Below, in pieces: positions 53,755-61,706 of a DNA stretch of 64,000 nucleotides. The stretch covers positions 1 to 64,000 of the forward strand of contig DAIDJP010000016.1 of the NCBI GenBank assembly GCA_027451285.1, in the 5' to 3' direction. Positions within the stretch are counted from its first letter, which is position 1, and each line of letters starts with the position of its first letter. Below the pieces are notes generated by a model. The model was not told the origin of the DNA and did no database searches. It saw only the letters and a list, made by a program, of their open reading frames with translations. Source of the stretch: Acidimicrobiaceae bacterium (GTDB taxonomy: Bacteria > Actinomycetota > Acidimicrobiia > Acidimicrobiales > RAAP-2). Position numbers and translations under genes: made by a program.

Positions 53755-54702
53755 GTGGCGTACTGGTGGGTCAATCAGAACAGAACGTGGCGAGACGAGA
53801 TTCCTGGTGAGTATCTCTGGGCTCCACAGGTCGGTGCTGACGGCAGGGGCAGGGTGTTCTGGAGCAATATGACGGCTCTCCAGCCAGGTGACATTGTCTT
53901 CTCTCACTATGGCGGTGCTCTTCACTACGCGGGCGTCGTCGTGAGTACGGCAGTGACGGATCGCAAGCCCGATTTCAAGTTCGCCGGTTCGTCGTGGAAT
54001 GACATTGGCTGGTCCGTGGAGATGCGCTACGTCGAGTTGAAGGCCGTCGTTCAGCCGAAGGATCACCTCGCCTTCTACAACCAAGTCGCTCCCGAGAAGT
54101 ATGCGCCCATGACCAGCGCGGGTCGCGTGAATCAGCAGTATCTGTTTGCGCTGCCTCTCGAGTTAGGTGAGTTCTATCTTCGATTGGGTGGCCTAACTCG
54201 CGAGGAGGTCACCTCTATCTCTCGCGTGGACCCTTCAGTTGAGAGCGTGATCTCTGAAGCGGAAGATGCTTTGAGCAATCCCGCTTTGGCGATGACGGAG
54301 CGTCATGTACTAGCGAGAGCTCGTCTGGGTCAGGGAAGATTTAAAGAGGCAGTGCGACGCTTTGAGCCAGCCTGCAGGTTGACCGGAGTCGCCGATTCGC
54401 GCTATCTCATCGCCAGTCATATGAAGCCCTGGAGCACGTCAGACAACAGGGAGCGACTCGACGGGCACAACGGTCTGCTGCTCTCTCCACACGTTGACAA
54501 TCTCTTTGACCGTGGACTCATCACATTCGCCACCTCGGGCAAGGTCGCAGTGTCACCTAACTTGAACCCCGAGATCTCTAGTCGCTGGAAGCTCGACTTT
54601 GACCAGCGAGGTCGTCGTTTCACCAAGGGTCAGATCCCCTACCTTGAGTATCACCAGGACGTGATCTTCCAATCGGAGAGCCGCCTCTTTCAGGCATCGT
54701 GA
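53755..54702 (+). CDS. HNH endonuclease with PUA/EVE-like N-terminal domain
   Basis: 315 residues from GTG 53755, likely leaderless (TAGGCT lies just upstream). Residues 1-110 (YWWVNQNRTWRDEIPGEYLWAP, ALQPGDIVFSHYGGALHYAGVVV) look like an EVE/PUA-type fold, which in other nucleases binds modified bases. The C-terminal part (about 200-270) is an HNH_2-type nuclease: RLTGVADSRYLIASHMKPWSTSDNRERLDGHNGLLLSPHVDNLFDRG. This pairing suggests a modification-dependent restriction enzyme. Base use is less GC-rich than the left part of the window. Single gene. Confidence 0.75.
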   Translation: MAYWWVNQNRTWRDEIPGEYLWAPQVGADGRGRVFWSNMTALQPGDIVFSHYGGALHYAGVVVSTAVTDRKPDFKFAGSSWNDIGWSVEMRYVELKAVVQPKDHLAFYNQVAPEKYAPMTSAGRVNQQYLFALPLELGEFYLRLGGLTREEVTSISRVDPSVESVISEAEDALSNPALAMTERHVLARARLGQGRFKEAVRRFEPACRLTGVADSRYLIASHMKPWSTSDNRERLDGHNGLLLSPHVDNLFDRGLITFATSGKVAVSPNLNPEISSRWKLDFDQRGRRFTKGQIPYLEYHQDVIFQSESRLFQAS

Positions 54703-54921
54703 GTCGGTCGATGCATCGGGTGACGGTATCTTCCTGGATGTCGTGAAACGCGTTTCCTCTCTGCGTCCGTCGCGTTAGGGCGCGGAATCGTCTTCTCCGC
54801 GCGCCGAAATGGATATTGCTCGACGTGCGTCTCCTTTCGTCCGTGGCCGGTCCCTTCGTAAGTTGACAAATTCGTGCGCCAGGCGAGACGTCTCGTCACA
54901 CTCATCGGTCAGGATTGAGCG

Positions 54922-57804
54922 GTGTCAGACGAGATAGCCCCGAGTAATGCCAATGCCTGGGCGACCCTTGCGGGCCCCGCGGCACTCGGTCGCTCGATTC
55001 TGCTCTTGCCGGGTGCCGTAACTCCACCACCGTGGGCGACGGCCCCTCGAATCGAGTTGAACAGTCGGACCTTGAACAGCCCCGAAGTTCTCAAGGTCGT
55101 TCGACACGCTTTTCTCACCCGGACTCCTACGGTCTACGAGGTTGATCCCACGCTCACGAGTCCTGACTATGGGATCGATCTTCGTGACGTGTGGGAGGTG
55201 GCGCCGGACGCGGACTTTGTCGCTGAATCGACGTTGCGCCTCGTCAGGGCCAACGCGGTGGACGCACGAAACATCTCAGAAGCCAGATGGCCCCTCGCAA
55301 CGATGGCGAGGAACGTCGGAGCGATTCCCGGTGATGTCGCGGACGTGATCTTGCCCAATGGAACGCGCGCGTGGTGCGATGGCGGCCCTCTGCACTTGTG
55401 GGACGAGAGGGACGAGCGCTTCGCTGGTGCGGTGGTGATACCGCGCACCGCACTCGTCAGGGGACTTCTCCAACCAGTGTCGGCTCAGCTTCCGTTAGTC
55501 GGCCTTGCCCCCGATCAGCTTCAAGCGGTGGCTGATCCTGTGACTCGGGCTCGCATCATCGCCCCCGCGGGCTCGGGTAAGACGAGGGTGTTGACTGAAC
55601 GCGCGCGGCACGTGCTGAATGCGGGTGTTCCAACAGACTCTCTCCTTCTAGTTGCTTTCAACAAGCGAGCCCAGGAGGAGATGCGCGCACGAACCTCTGA
55701 CTATCCGGGCCTTCGAATCCAGACGCTGAACGCACTGGCGCTGTCGATCCTCAACGGTACGAACGGCTTTGCCGGTCGCGAGACGAGAGTTCAAACGATC
55801 AGTGAGCGAGACGTGCGCACGATTATCTCGACCTACGTCAAGTTCCCTCGCAAGACCAACACGGACCCAGTAGCGGCATGGATCGACGCGCTGACCGAGG
55901 TCCGCCTCGGGCTTCGCTCTCCTGCGATGGTCGAGCGCGACTACCAGGGCGATCTCGACTGCTTCGCCGACTTCTTTCCCCTCTATCGACAACATCTCGC
56001 GGATCGCCAACTGGTCGATTTCGACGAGCAGATCTATCTGGCGATTCAAGTTCTGCTGCGAGATCCCCAGGTGCGCCTCGCCGCCGAGCGCCGGGCCGAG
56101 GTTCTGCTGGTCGACGAGTTCCAAGACCTCACGCCCGCCCACATGCTGCTCCTGCGTCTCCTCGCCGGCCCGATGCTCTCGATCTTCGCGGTGGGCGACG
56201 ACGACCAGACGATCTACGGGTACTCGGGCGCGACGCCCGAGTGGTTGATCGAGTTCGAGGACCACGTTCCCGACGCGGTCCATCACGTAATCGAGGTGAA
56301 CTACCGCTGCCCCGTGCCAGTGGTGACAGCGGCATCGAACCTACTGACGCACAATGCCGTGAGGGTGCCCAAGGCGATCCGACCGGGTCCTCACAACGTG
56401 GTGGCGCCGCAGTCCCTGTCGATCGTGAGAGTGGACGATCAGGTGGGCCGCGTGAGAGATCACATCGTCGGTTTACTGGATGCGGGGGTGGCGCCGTCAG
56501 AGGTCGCCGTGCTCTCCCGGGTGAACGCCAACCTCGTGCCGGTGCAGGTTGCGCTGATCGGAGGCGGCGTCCCGGTGGCCGTGCGAGACGGAGGAGAGTT
56601 CCTGCGAAGCTCGGGGGTGGAGTCCGCGCTGGCGTGGCTGCGGCTCGCGGTTCGACCTGGCGAGATGACGGGATCCGACATCGAACTCGCGGTGCGCCGC
56701 CCCGGTCGTGGCATCTCGCCGCGCGTGCGTGAGTGGATGGGCGAGCAAGCGTCCCTCGACGGTCTCACCCGACTCGCCGGACGTCTTGATGACGCTGCGT
56801 CAGCGAAGATCACTGAGTTTGCTCGCGATGTACAGCGCGCCGTCGCGTTCGCTAAGGCAGCGAGCACGTCAACTCTGATCGAGTTCATCCGTCGCGACAT
56901 CGGACTCGATCGGACCTTGGCGATGCTCGACGCGTCGCACCAGGGGCGCAACGCGACGTCGAATTCGGACGGGCTCCGAAGCCTGATCGCCCTCGGCCGA
57001 CAGCACACTGATTCGGCGACATTCGATGTCTGGCTGAGGAAGCTGCTGAGCACGCCGTCGGTGCCCACGGGCGTCACTCTCGCCACCGTCCACCGCGTGA
57101 AGGGCCTCGAGTGGCCGCACGTCGTCGTATACGACGCGAGCTTTTCAGTCTTTCCCCACCGTTTGAGCATCGACCTCGAAGAGGAGCGGCGTGTCTTTCA
57201 CGTGGCGATCACACGCTGCACGACGTCGCTCGTTGTGACTGCCGACGCGAACTCGCCGTCACTGTTTCTTGACGAATCGTTGTCTGCGGACAGCGAGATC
57301 AGACCCCACACTCGGCCGACCGCCCCTCGTCGAGCGAGCAGCGAGTCGCCGATCACCAATCCTGTCGCGGCTGAGGTCGGTCTCACATTTCGGTGGGGTG
57401 GCTACGACTTCACGGTGCGGGAAGTGAATCCTGCCGGCGTCGTTGTTGCCACTGGGGGCTCTCGAACGACCACGCTCCCTTTTGGCTGGGAATTCAGTGT
57501 TGGAGGAAAGATCCGAACGTTAGTCCCTCCTCCGACTTCTCAGCCTCGTAGTGCGCCTACTAGATCGATGAAGGAACCGAATCCCGACATCTTTAGCGCG
57601 CTCAAGAACTGGCGGCGGGAGCAGGCGAGGGATGACGGTGTTCCAGCATACGTAATCTTCACCGACCGGACTCTCGCTGAGCTTGCGAGTGTTCGACCGC
57701 GGTCAGTTAGTGAACTGCAGAACATCGGAGGTATTGGGCCGACCAAGATCGAGCGATACGGTGATCAGATCCTTGCGATGATAGAAGGCGCCGTCAGAAG
57801 TTGA
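54922..57804 (+). CDS. UvrD-like superfamily 1 helicase with unknown N-terminal domain and C-terminal HRDC
   Basis: 960 residues from GTG 54922. Residues 1-205 form a domain I do not recognise (AALGRSILLLPGAVTPPPW, VVRHAFLTRTPTVYEVD, LPNGTRAWCDGGPLHLWDE), shared with the helicase at 61707. SF1 motifs: Walker A IIAPAGSGKTRVLTERARH (about 214), LVAFNKRAQEEMR, Walker B LLVDEFQDLTPAH, GDDDQTIYGYSGA, NYRCPVPVV, TVHRVKGLEWPHVVVYD and VFHVAITRC. The last 65 residues (TDRTLAELASVRPRSVSELQNIGGIGPTKIERYG) are an HRDC domain. A DNA translocase or helicase, probably for repair or defence. Flanked by nuclease and Fic genes. Confidence 0.9.
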   Translation: MSDEIAPSNANAWATLAGPAALGRSILLLPGAVTPPPWATAPRIELNSRTLNSPEVLKVVRHAFLTRTPTVYEVDPTLTSPDYGIDLRDVWEVAPDADFVAESTLRLVRANAVDARNISEARWPLATMARNVGAIPGDVADVILPNGTRAWCDGGPLHLWDERDERFAGAVVIPRTALVRGLLQPVSAQLPLVGLAPDQLQAVADPVTRARIIAPAGSGKTRVLTERARHVLNAGVPTDSLLLVAFNKRAQEEMRARTSDYPGLRIQTLNALALSILNGTNGFAGRETRVQTISERDVRTIISTYVKFPRKTNTDPVAAWIDALTEVRLGLRSPAMVERDYQGDLDCFADFFPLYRQHLADRQLVDFDEQIYLAIQVLLRDPQVRLAAERRAEVLLVDEFQDLTPAHMLLLRLLAGPMLSIFAVGDDDQTIYGYSGATPEWLIEFEDHVPDAVHHVIEVNYRCPVPVVTAASNLLTHNAVRVPKAIRPGPHNVVAPQSLSIVRVDDQVGRVRDHIVGLLDAGVAPSEVAVLSRVNANLVPVQVALIGGGVPVAVRDGGEFLRSSGVESALAWLRLAVRPGEMTGSDIELAVRRPGRGISPRVREWMGEQASLDGLTRLAGRLDDAASAKITEFARDVQRAVAFAKAASTSTLIEFIRRDIGLDRTLAMLDASHQGRNATSNSDGLRSLIALGRQHTDSATFDVWLRKLLSTPSVPTGVTLATVHRVKGLEWPHVVVYDASFSVFPHRLSIDLEEERRVFHVAITRCTTSLVVTADANSPSLFLDESLSADSEIRPHTRPTAPRRASSESPITNPVAAEVGLTFRWGGYDFTVREVNPAGVVVATGGSRTTTLPFGWEFSVGGKIRTLVPPPTSQPRSAPTRSMKEPNPDIFSALKNWRREQARDDGVPAYVIFTDRTLAELASVRPRSVSELQNIGGIGPTKIERYGDQILAMIEGAVRS

Positions 57805-58052
57805 GTGAGAAGTTGGCAACTCCATGAAACCGAGGAGTCATTTTCTAACGAAATCTGGAGCATCTCAACCTTTCTCGGCTACCTAGGCTTCAAACCGAGA
57901 CTGGATCTTGAAGTGGCCTACCATACGGGGCTCAGGCCATTTTCGCTGGGAAGTCACGCGGCGACTGATCGAGAAAGTCATGTGAGACGGCCGCTGCAAC
58001 AGTGTTTGCCGCCGGTCCGCTCATCAAGGAACCGATAACAGCTCAGAGTTAT

Positions 58053-58079
58053 GTTAAAGTTTTCGTCGTAACCTTTAAC
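58053..58079 (+). promoter_or_regulatory. Perfect palindrome upstream of fic
   Basis: GTTAAAG (58053-58059) and CTTTAAC (58073-58079) are perfect inverted copies 13 bases apart; the right arm ends 12 bases before the start codon, next to the AGAAAGGA ribosome site. Good position for an operator. The preceding stretch 57805-58052 holds no supportable gene. Confidence 0.55.
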
Positions 58080-58090
58080 AGAAAGGACCC

Positions 58091-59362
58091 ATGTCAAAGG
58101 TTGTGAAGCGTCGCTGGAACGGAGACGGCTCGGGCCTCACGCGTCGCGACCGCCTTGGATGCGACTACGAGTCCTACGTTCCCGACAGTCTCCAGAGACG
58201 GGCGTTCATCCTCGACGGCCAAGTTGCCGCCGACATCGCGGAGGCGGAGGCGGCACTTCTGAGGCTTAATGCCAACGCGACGACGCTCACGAACACCGAG
58301 GCGCTCGCCCGCATTCTCCTTCGGGCTGAGGCCGTCGCCTCCTCACGTATCGAAGGTCTCGAGGTTGGTGCGCGTCGTCTGCTGCACGCCGAGGTTGGCA
58401 GAGAGACAAGCAAGAAGCCGATCGACGTCACGGCTTCCGAGGTCCTCGCGAACATCGACGCCATGTCCTTCGCGGTGAACTCGGTGGGCGTGGGTGACGC
58501 CATCACTCTCGAGATCGTGCTGGACACTCACAGGCTCCTCCTCGCCCAGACTCGCCTCAGTGATCACGGTGGACGTCTGCGCGACGTGCAGAACTGGATC
58601 GGGGGGAGCGGTTACAACCCGTGTTCAGCCGCATTCGTTCCGCCGCCCGAGGAGCAAGTCCAGGAACTCATGGAGGATCTTGTTGCGTTCTGCAATGACG
58701 ACGGGCTCCCTCCAGTGGCCCAAGCGGCCATCGCTCACGCACAGTTTGAGACCATTCACCCATTCGTCGATGGCAACGGCCGCGCGGGCCGCGCACTGAT
58801 TCACATGATCCTGCGGCGGCGTGGCCTCGCAGAGAAGATTCTCACTCCCGTTTCACTAATTCTGGCGACGTGGGCGAAGGCGTACGTCAACGCCCTGACC
58901 GGCTACCGATACATCGGTGATCCGGATTCCTTGGATGCGCGAGTTGGCCTCAACGCGTGGATCTCGCAGTTCGCATCCGCCTGCACGCGAGCCTGTGCCG
59001 ACGCCGAGTCCTTCGAGCGGCGAGTCGGCGAGATCCAGACCGAGTGGCGCGCACGCATCGGCACGGTGCGACGGAACTCGGCGGTGGACCTTCTACTACG
59101 GGCGCTACCCGGTGCCCCGGTCCTCACCGTCACCGGCGCTGCATCTCTCATTGGGCGCACGTTTCCTGCTGTCAACAACGCGGTCGCGGTGCTGTCCGAG
59201 GCCGGGGTGCTGCGCCAAGTGACGGTCGGCGCGCGCAACCGTGCCTACGAAGCGCCCGACATCATCGCAGCGTTCACTGACCTAGAGCGGCAACTCGCGA
59301 GTCCTGAGGGTGATACGCGTTCGTCTGAGCCAACTCGGCGGGTCCCGTCGCGACGACGCTGA
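58091..59362 (+). CDS. Fic-family protein (AMPylator-type), class II
   Basis: 423 residues from ATG 58091. The Fic core motif is HPFVDGNGRAGR (about 223), with catalytic His. An inhibitory-helix motif [S/T]xxxE[G/N] appears upstream as SSRIEG (about 84), the class II arrangement. An N-terminal Fic_N-type region and a C-terminal winged-helix segment (LIGRTFPAVNNAVAVLSEAGVLRQVTVGARNRAYEAPDI) flank the core. Fic proteins transfer AMP or similar groups to targets. Part of the accessory region; no antitoxin partner gene is visible. Confidence 0.9.
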   Translation: MSKVVKRRWNGDGSGLTRRDRLGCDYESYVPDSLQRRAFILDGQVAADIAEAEAALLRLNANATTLTNTEALARILLRAEAVASSRIEGLEVGARRLLHAEVGRETSKKPIDVTASEVLANIDAMSFAVNSVGVGDAITLEIVLDTHRLLLAQTRLSDHGGRLRDVQNWIGGSGYNPCSAAFVPPPEEQVQELMEDLVAFCNDDGLPPVAQAAIAHAQFETIHPFVDGNGRAGRALIHMILRRRGLAEKILTPVSLILATWAKAYVNALTGYRYIGDPDSLDARVGLNAWISQFASACTRACADAESFERRVGEIQTEWRARIGTVRRNSAVDLLLRALPGAPVLTVTGAASLIGRTFPAVNNAVAVLSEAGVLRQVTVGARNRAYEAPDIIAAFTDLERQLASPEGDTRSSEPTRRVPSRRR

Positions 59363-59726
59363 TCGGCGTGTCACGCACAGACCGGTCTCGCGATCCTTTC
59401 TGGCGATGCCTTGGCCCGGGTGAACCTGGTTGGTCGAGCACTCACGGTCTGGTTCACGACCCAGAGTTCTGGCTGATGCCGTTGTCGTGAGCCGCCCACG
59501 CTGATAACAGGAATTGACGAATGTGCGCACGCCGCCGAGCAAGCCCGAGAACCTGCGGCGGACTTCACCTACTCACTCATTGGCGAGAGGGATTGATCAA
59601 GGTGCGAGCATCGTTGGGCAGGTTCCGGGCAGGATCGATAGTGAATGTCCTGATCAATTCGGCGTCGTCACGGAGTGAGGGTCAAGGGCGACTGCGAAGA
59701 ATTTCCACAATAAGCAGGAGTGATGC
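59363..59726. other. Gene-free stretch left of the attachment site
   Basis: 364 bases with no supportable gene. Only a loose 7-bp inverted repeat (GTGAACC near 59420, GGTTCAC near 59451) was seen. If the attachment-site reading is right, this is DNA that followed the tRNA gene before integration. Confidence 0.4.
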
Positions 59727-59766
59727 TGGAGCGGGCGACGGGAATCGAACCCGCGTTCTCAGCTTG
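59727..59766 (-). repeat. Probable attachment site: 3' part of a tRNA-Gly
   Basis: Read on the minus strand, 40 bases match the 3' part of a bacterial tRNA-Gly. They include the end of the anticodon arm (CAAGCTGAGAAC), the full T-arm (GCGGGTTCGATTCCCGT), the acceptor strand (CGCCCGCTCC) and the terminal A. The 5' part (acceptor 5' strand, D-arm) is absent: the bases further right do not pair. A tyrosine integrase lies 350 bases away. This is the usual trace of integration at the anticodon loop of a tRNA gene. Confidence 0.75.
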
Positions 59767-59907
59767 CGGTCGGGGCAAGGTGAGCAAAACCCTTGTGGCG
59801 TAAGGCTTTTGGGGTATCGCGCGGAACGAGCGACAGCGCCGCGACAGTGGAAAACGGCGATAAATGGCGCGATTGCGCGAACGGTGGCGAGCAACACCGG
59901 TCCGCTC

Positions 59908-60123
59908 ATGGACACTACCCACGACCCCAACACCTGCCCCGGTTGCGACCGGGTCCTACACCTCGACGAGCTCGCCGACTGGCTCGGCGAGAGCCCGCAC
60001 ACGCTCTACAAGTGGGCGGCCGTCGGGCACCCCTGCTTCCCCAAGCGCCTGCGCCTGCGCAACCGGCGCATCGCCGTCACGTGTCAGTCGGTGAAGGCCT
60101 GGCTGGTGGAGGTGACGCGATGA
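59908..60123 (+). CDS. Excisionase-like helix-turn-helix protein
   Basis: 71 residues from ATG 59908, with a CPGC motif then LHLDELADWLGESPHTLYKWAAVG and RRIAVTCQSVKAWLVE, a MerR/AlpA-type helix-turn-helix as in excisionases. Longer upstream frames run through the tRNA piece and are not credible. Its stop overlaps the integrase start (ATGA). Probably directs excision or integrase expression. Confidence 0.8.
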   Translation: MDTTHDPNTCPGCDRVLHLDELADWLGESPHTLYKWAAVGHPCFPKRLRLRNRRIAVTCQSVKAWLVEVTR

Positions 60124-61637
60124 GGCTCACGAGCTTCTGGATCGGCAACAACGGCAAGCCCGTCGCGACGGCCAAGGGCCCGCGCTACCAAGTGCGCTGG
60201 ATGCTCAGCCCCGGCGCGGGGCGCCTGCCCGTGTACCGCAAGCGCAGCGACTTCCTCACCAAGGCCGCGGCCAAGGCCTTCATCGAGCGTCTCGAGAAGG
60301 CCGAGTACGAGGTGGACGGCTGGCGCCTCGACGCCGACGGCCACCCGAGCGACGAGCCCGTCGCCAACACCACTGTCTTCCTCGCCCTGGAGTCCTATGT
60401 GGCGACGCGCTGGTACTCGGTCTGGAAGACCGCGAGCCGCACGAGGAACCGCATGCGCTTGGTCGAGCTCGTCGCCCTCACCCTCGAGCCGCGCGCCGAT
60501 CGCGAGGCGCTGCTCGTCGCGCTCGAGGCCCAGCGCCCCGACCGGCGCCGGCCCGAGCCGGTCACCAGCGCCGAGTGGGCGGCGCGCTACCTGCGCGACC
60601 ACGGACTGCGCCCCGAGCAGGGAACTCTCGGCGAGGAGCTGGCGGGCGCCCGGCGCTGGGTCGAGGCGCGCTCGATCCCCTTGGCGAGCCTCAGCGTGGA
60701 CCGCGTGGGCGCGCTGCGAGACCATTTCACGCGCGCGGGCCTCTCCCAGCTCACCGCGCGCACCTACTGGGGCAGCACGGTGATGCCGTTCCTGACCTGG
60801 CTGGTGGACACCGAGCAGATCGGGCGGGGTCCGGTGAAGGGACAGCCCAAGGTGCGCCGCGACGTCGAGGCCGAGCGCCCCGATCCTCGTCGTATCCCCG
60901 AACCGGCCCAGGCGGATCTGGTGGCCGGACACTTCGCCGAGCGTCACGGCGCGAAGTGGGGCACGTTCGTTCGCATCGCGACCTGGTGCGCGCTGCGGAT
61001 CTCCGAGGCCCTGGACCTGCGCGGCACGAGCTTCATCGAGCGCCGCGGTCGGCTCTACGTCGTGGTCGCGACCCAGCAGCGTCGCGTGACCGGGCTGGAC
61101 TCCGACGACGGCGCGACGCTGGTGCGCACCGCCACGAAGTCGACCCGGGACCGCCGGGCGAAGACTCGCGAGGTCCCCGTGCCCAAGTGGCTGGAGGACG
61201 AGGTCCGCGAGCTGCTCGGAGACCGCCTGGGAAGGGACGGGTCGCTCCTCTTCACCGGCCCGCGCGGGGCGGCCGCGCCGGCCGAGGCGGTGCGGCGCTG
61301 GTGGCGCGAGGCGGTCGACGGGGTCCTGGTGCCCGTTGCGCCCAACCTCGAGGGGATCACGCCCCACGCCATGCGCCACGCCGGCATGACCTACTGGTTC
61401 GCCCAGGGCGTCGACCACAAGCGCATCCAGCTCTGGGGTGGCTGGGCGAGCCTCAAGGTGATGCTCGACACCTACCGCGGGGTGCTCGACAGCCTCGAGG
61501 AGGTGGACCTTGCGGGGATCGACGCGTTCTACGGCGAGGGGCGTGAAGCGTCTCGCGACGACGGCCGGGGCGATCTAGAGCGCCACGACTCTAAGGTCGT
61601 GAACTTGGACGCGTGGCGCCTGCGCCGGTCAGTGTGA
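60120..61637 (+). CDS. Tyrosine-type site-specific recombinase (integrase)
   Basis: 505 residues from ATG 60120. An N-terminal Arm-binding-like part (YQVRWMLSPGAGRLPVYRKRSDFLTKAAAKAFIERLE), a core-binding SAM-like domain (LSVDRVGALRDHFTRAGLSQLTARTYW) and a catalytic domain with Arg in CALRISEALDL (about 293), H-x-x-R in PHAMRHAGMTYW (about 417), Trp in WGGWAS (about 440) and the Tyr nucleophile in TYRG (about 451). Coupled to the excisionase-like gene and next to the tRNA fragment. Likely the integrase of the element to the right. Confidence 0.9.
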   Translation: MRLTSFWIGNNGKPVATAKGPRYQVRWMLSPGAGRLPVYRKRSDFLTKAAAKAFIERLEKAEYEVDGWRLDADGHPSDEPVANTTVFLALESYVATRWYSVWKTASRTRNRMRLVELVALTLEPRADREALLVALEAQRPDRRRPEPVTSAEWAARYLRDHGLRPEQGTLGEELAGARRWVEARSIPLASLSVDRVGALRDHFTRAGLSQLTARTYWGSTVMPFLTWLVDTEQIGRGPVKGQPKVRRDVEAERPDPRRIPEPAQADLVAGHFAERHGAKWGTFVRIATWCALRISEALDLRGTSFIERRGRLYVVVATQQRRVTGLDSDDGATLVRTATKSTRDRRAKTREVPVPKWLEDEVRELLGDRLGRDGSLLFTGPRGAAAPAEAVRRWWREAVDGVLVPVAPNLEGITPHAMRHAGMTYWFAQGVDHKRIQLWGGWASLKVMLDTYRGVLDSLEEVDLAGIDAFYGEGREASRDDGRGDLERHDSKVVNLDAWRLRRSV

Positions 61638-61706
61638 GCGACGGTACGCCGAGTCGACCGATCGCCGCCACCGACTGCGGTCACACGGTAGGGGCAAGAT
61701 GTTCAG

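Noticed and set aside
57805..58038. 77-residue frame starting right after the helicase stop
   Set aside because: Starts from a GTG formed by chance next to the stop; no ribosome site and no protein features.
59727..59800. Complete tRNA-Gly gene
   Set aside because: The D-arm and 5' acceptor strand are missing; bases right of 59766 cannot complete the cloverleaf.
59668..60002. Minus-strand frames running through the tRNA piece
   Set aside because: They translate tRNA-like sequence (a known source of false ORFs) and have no support.
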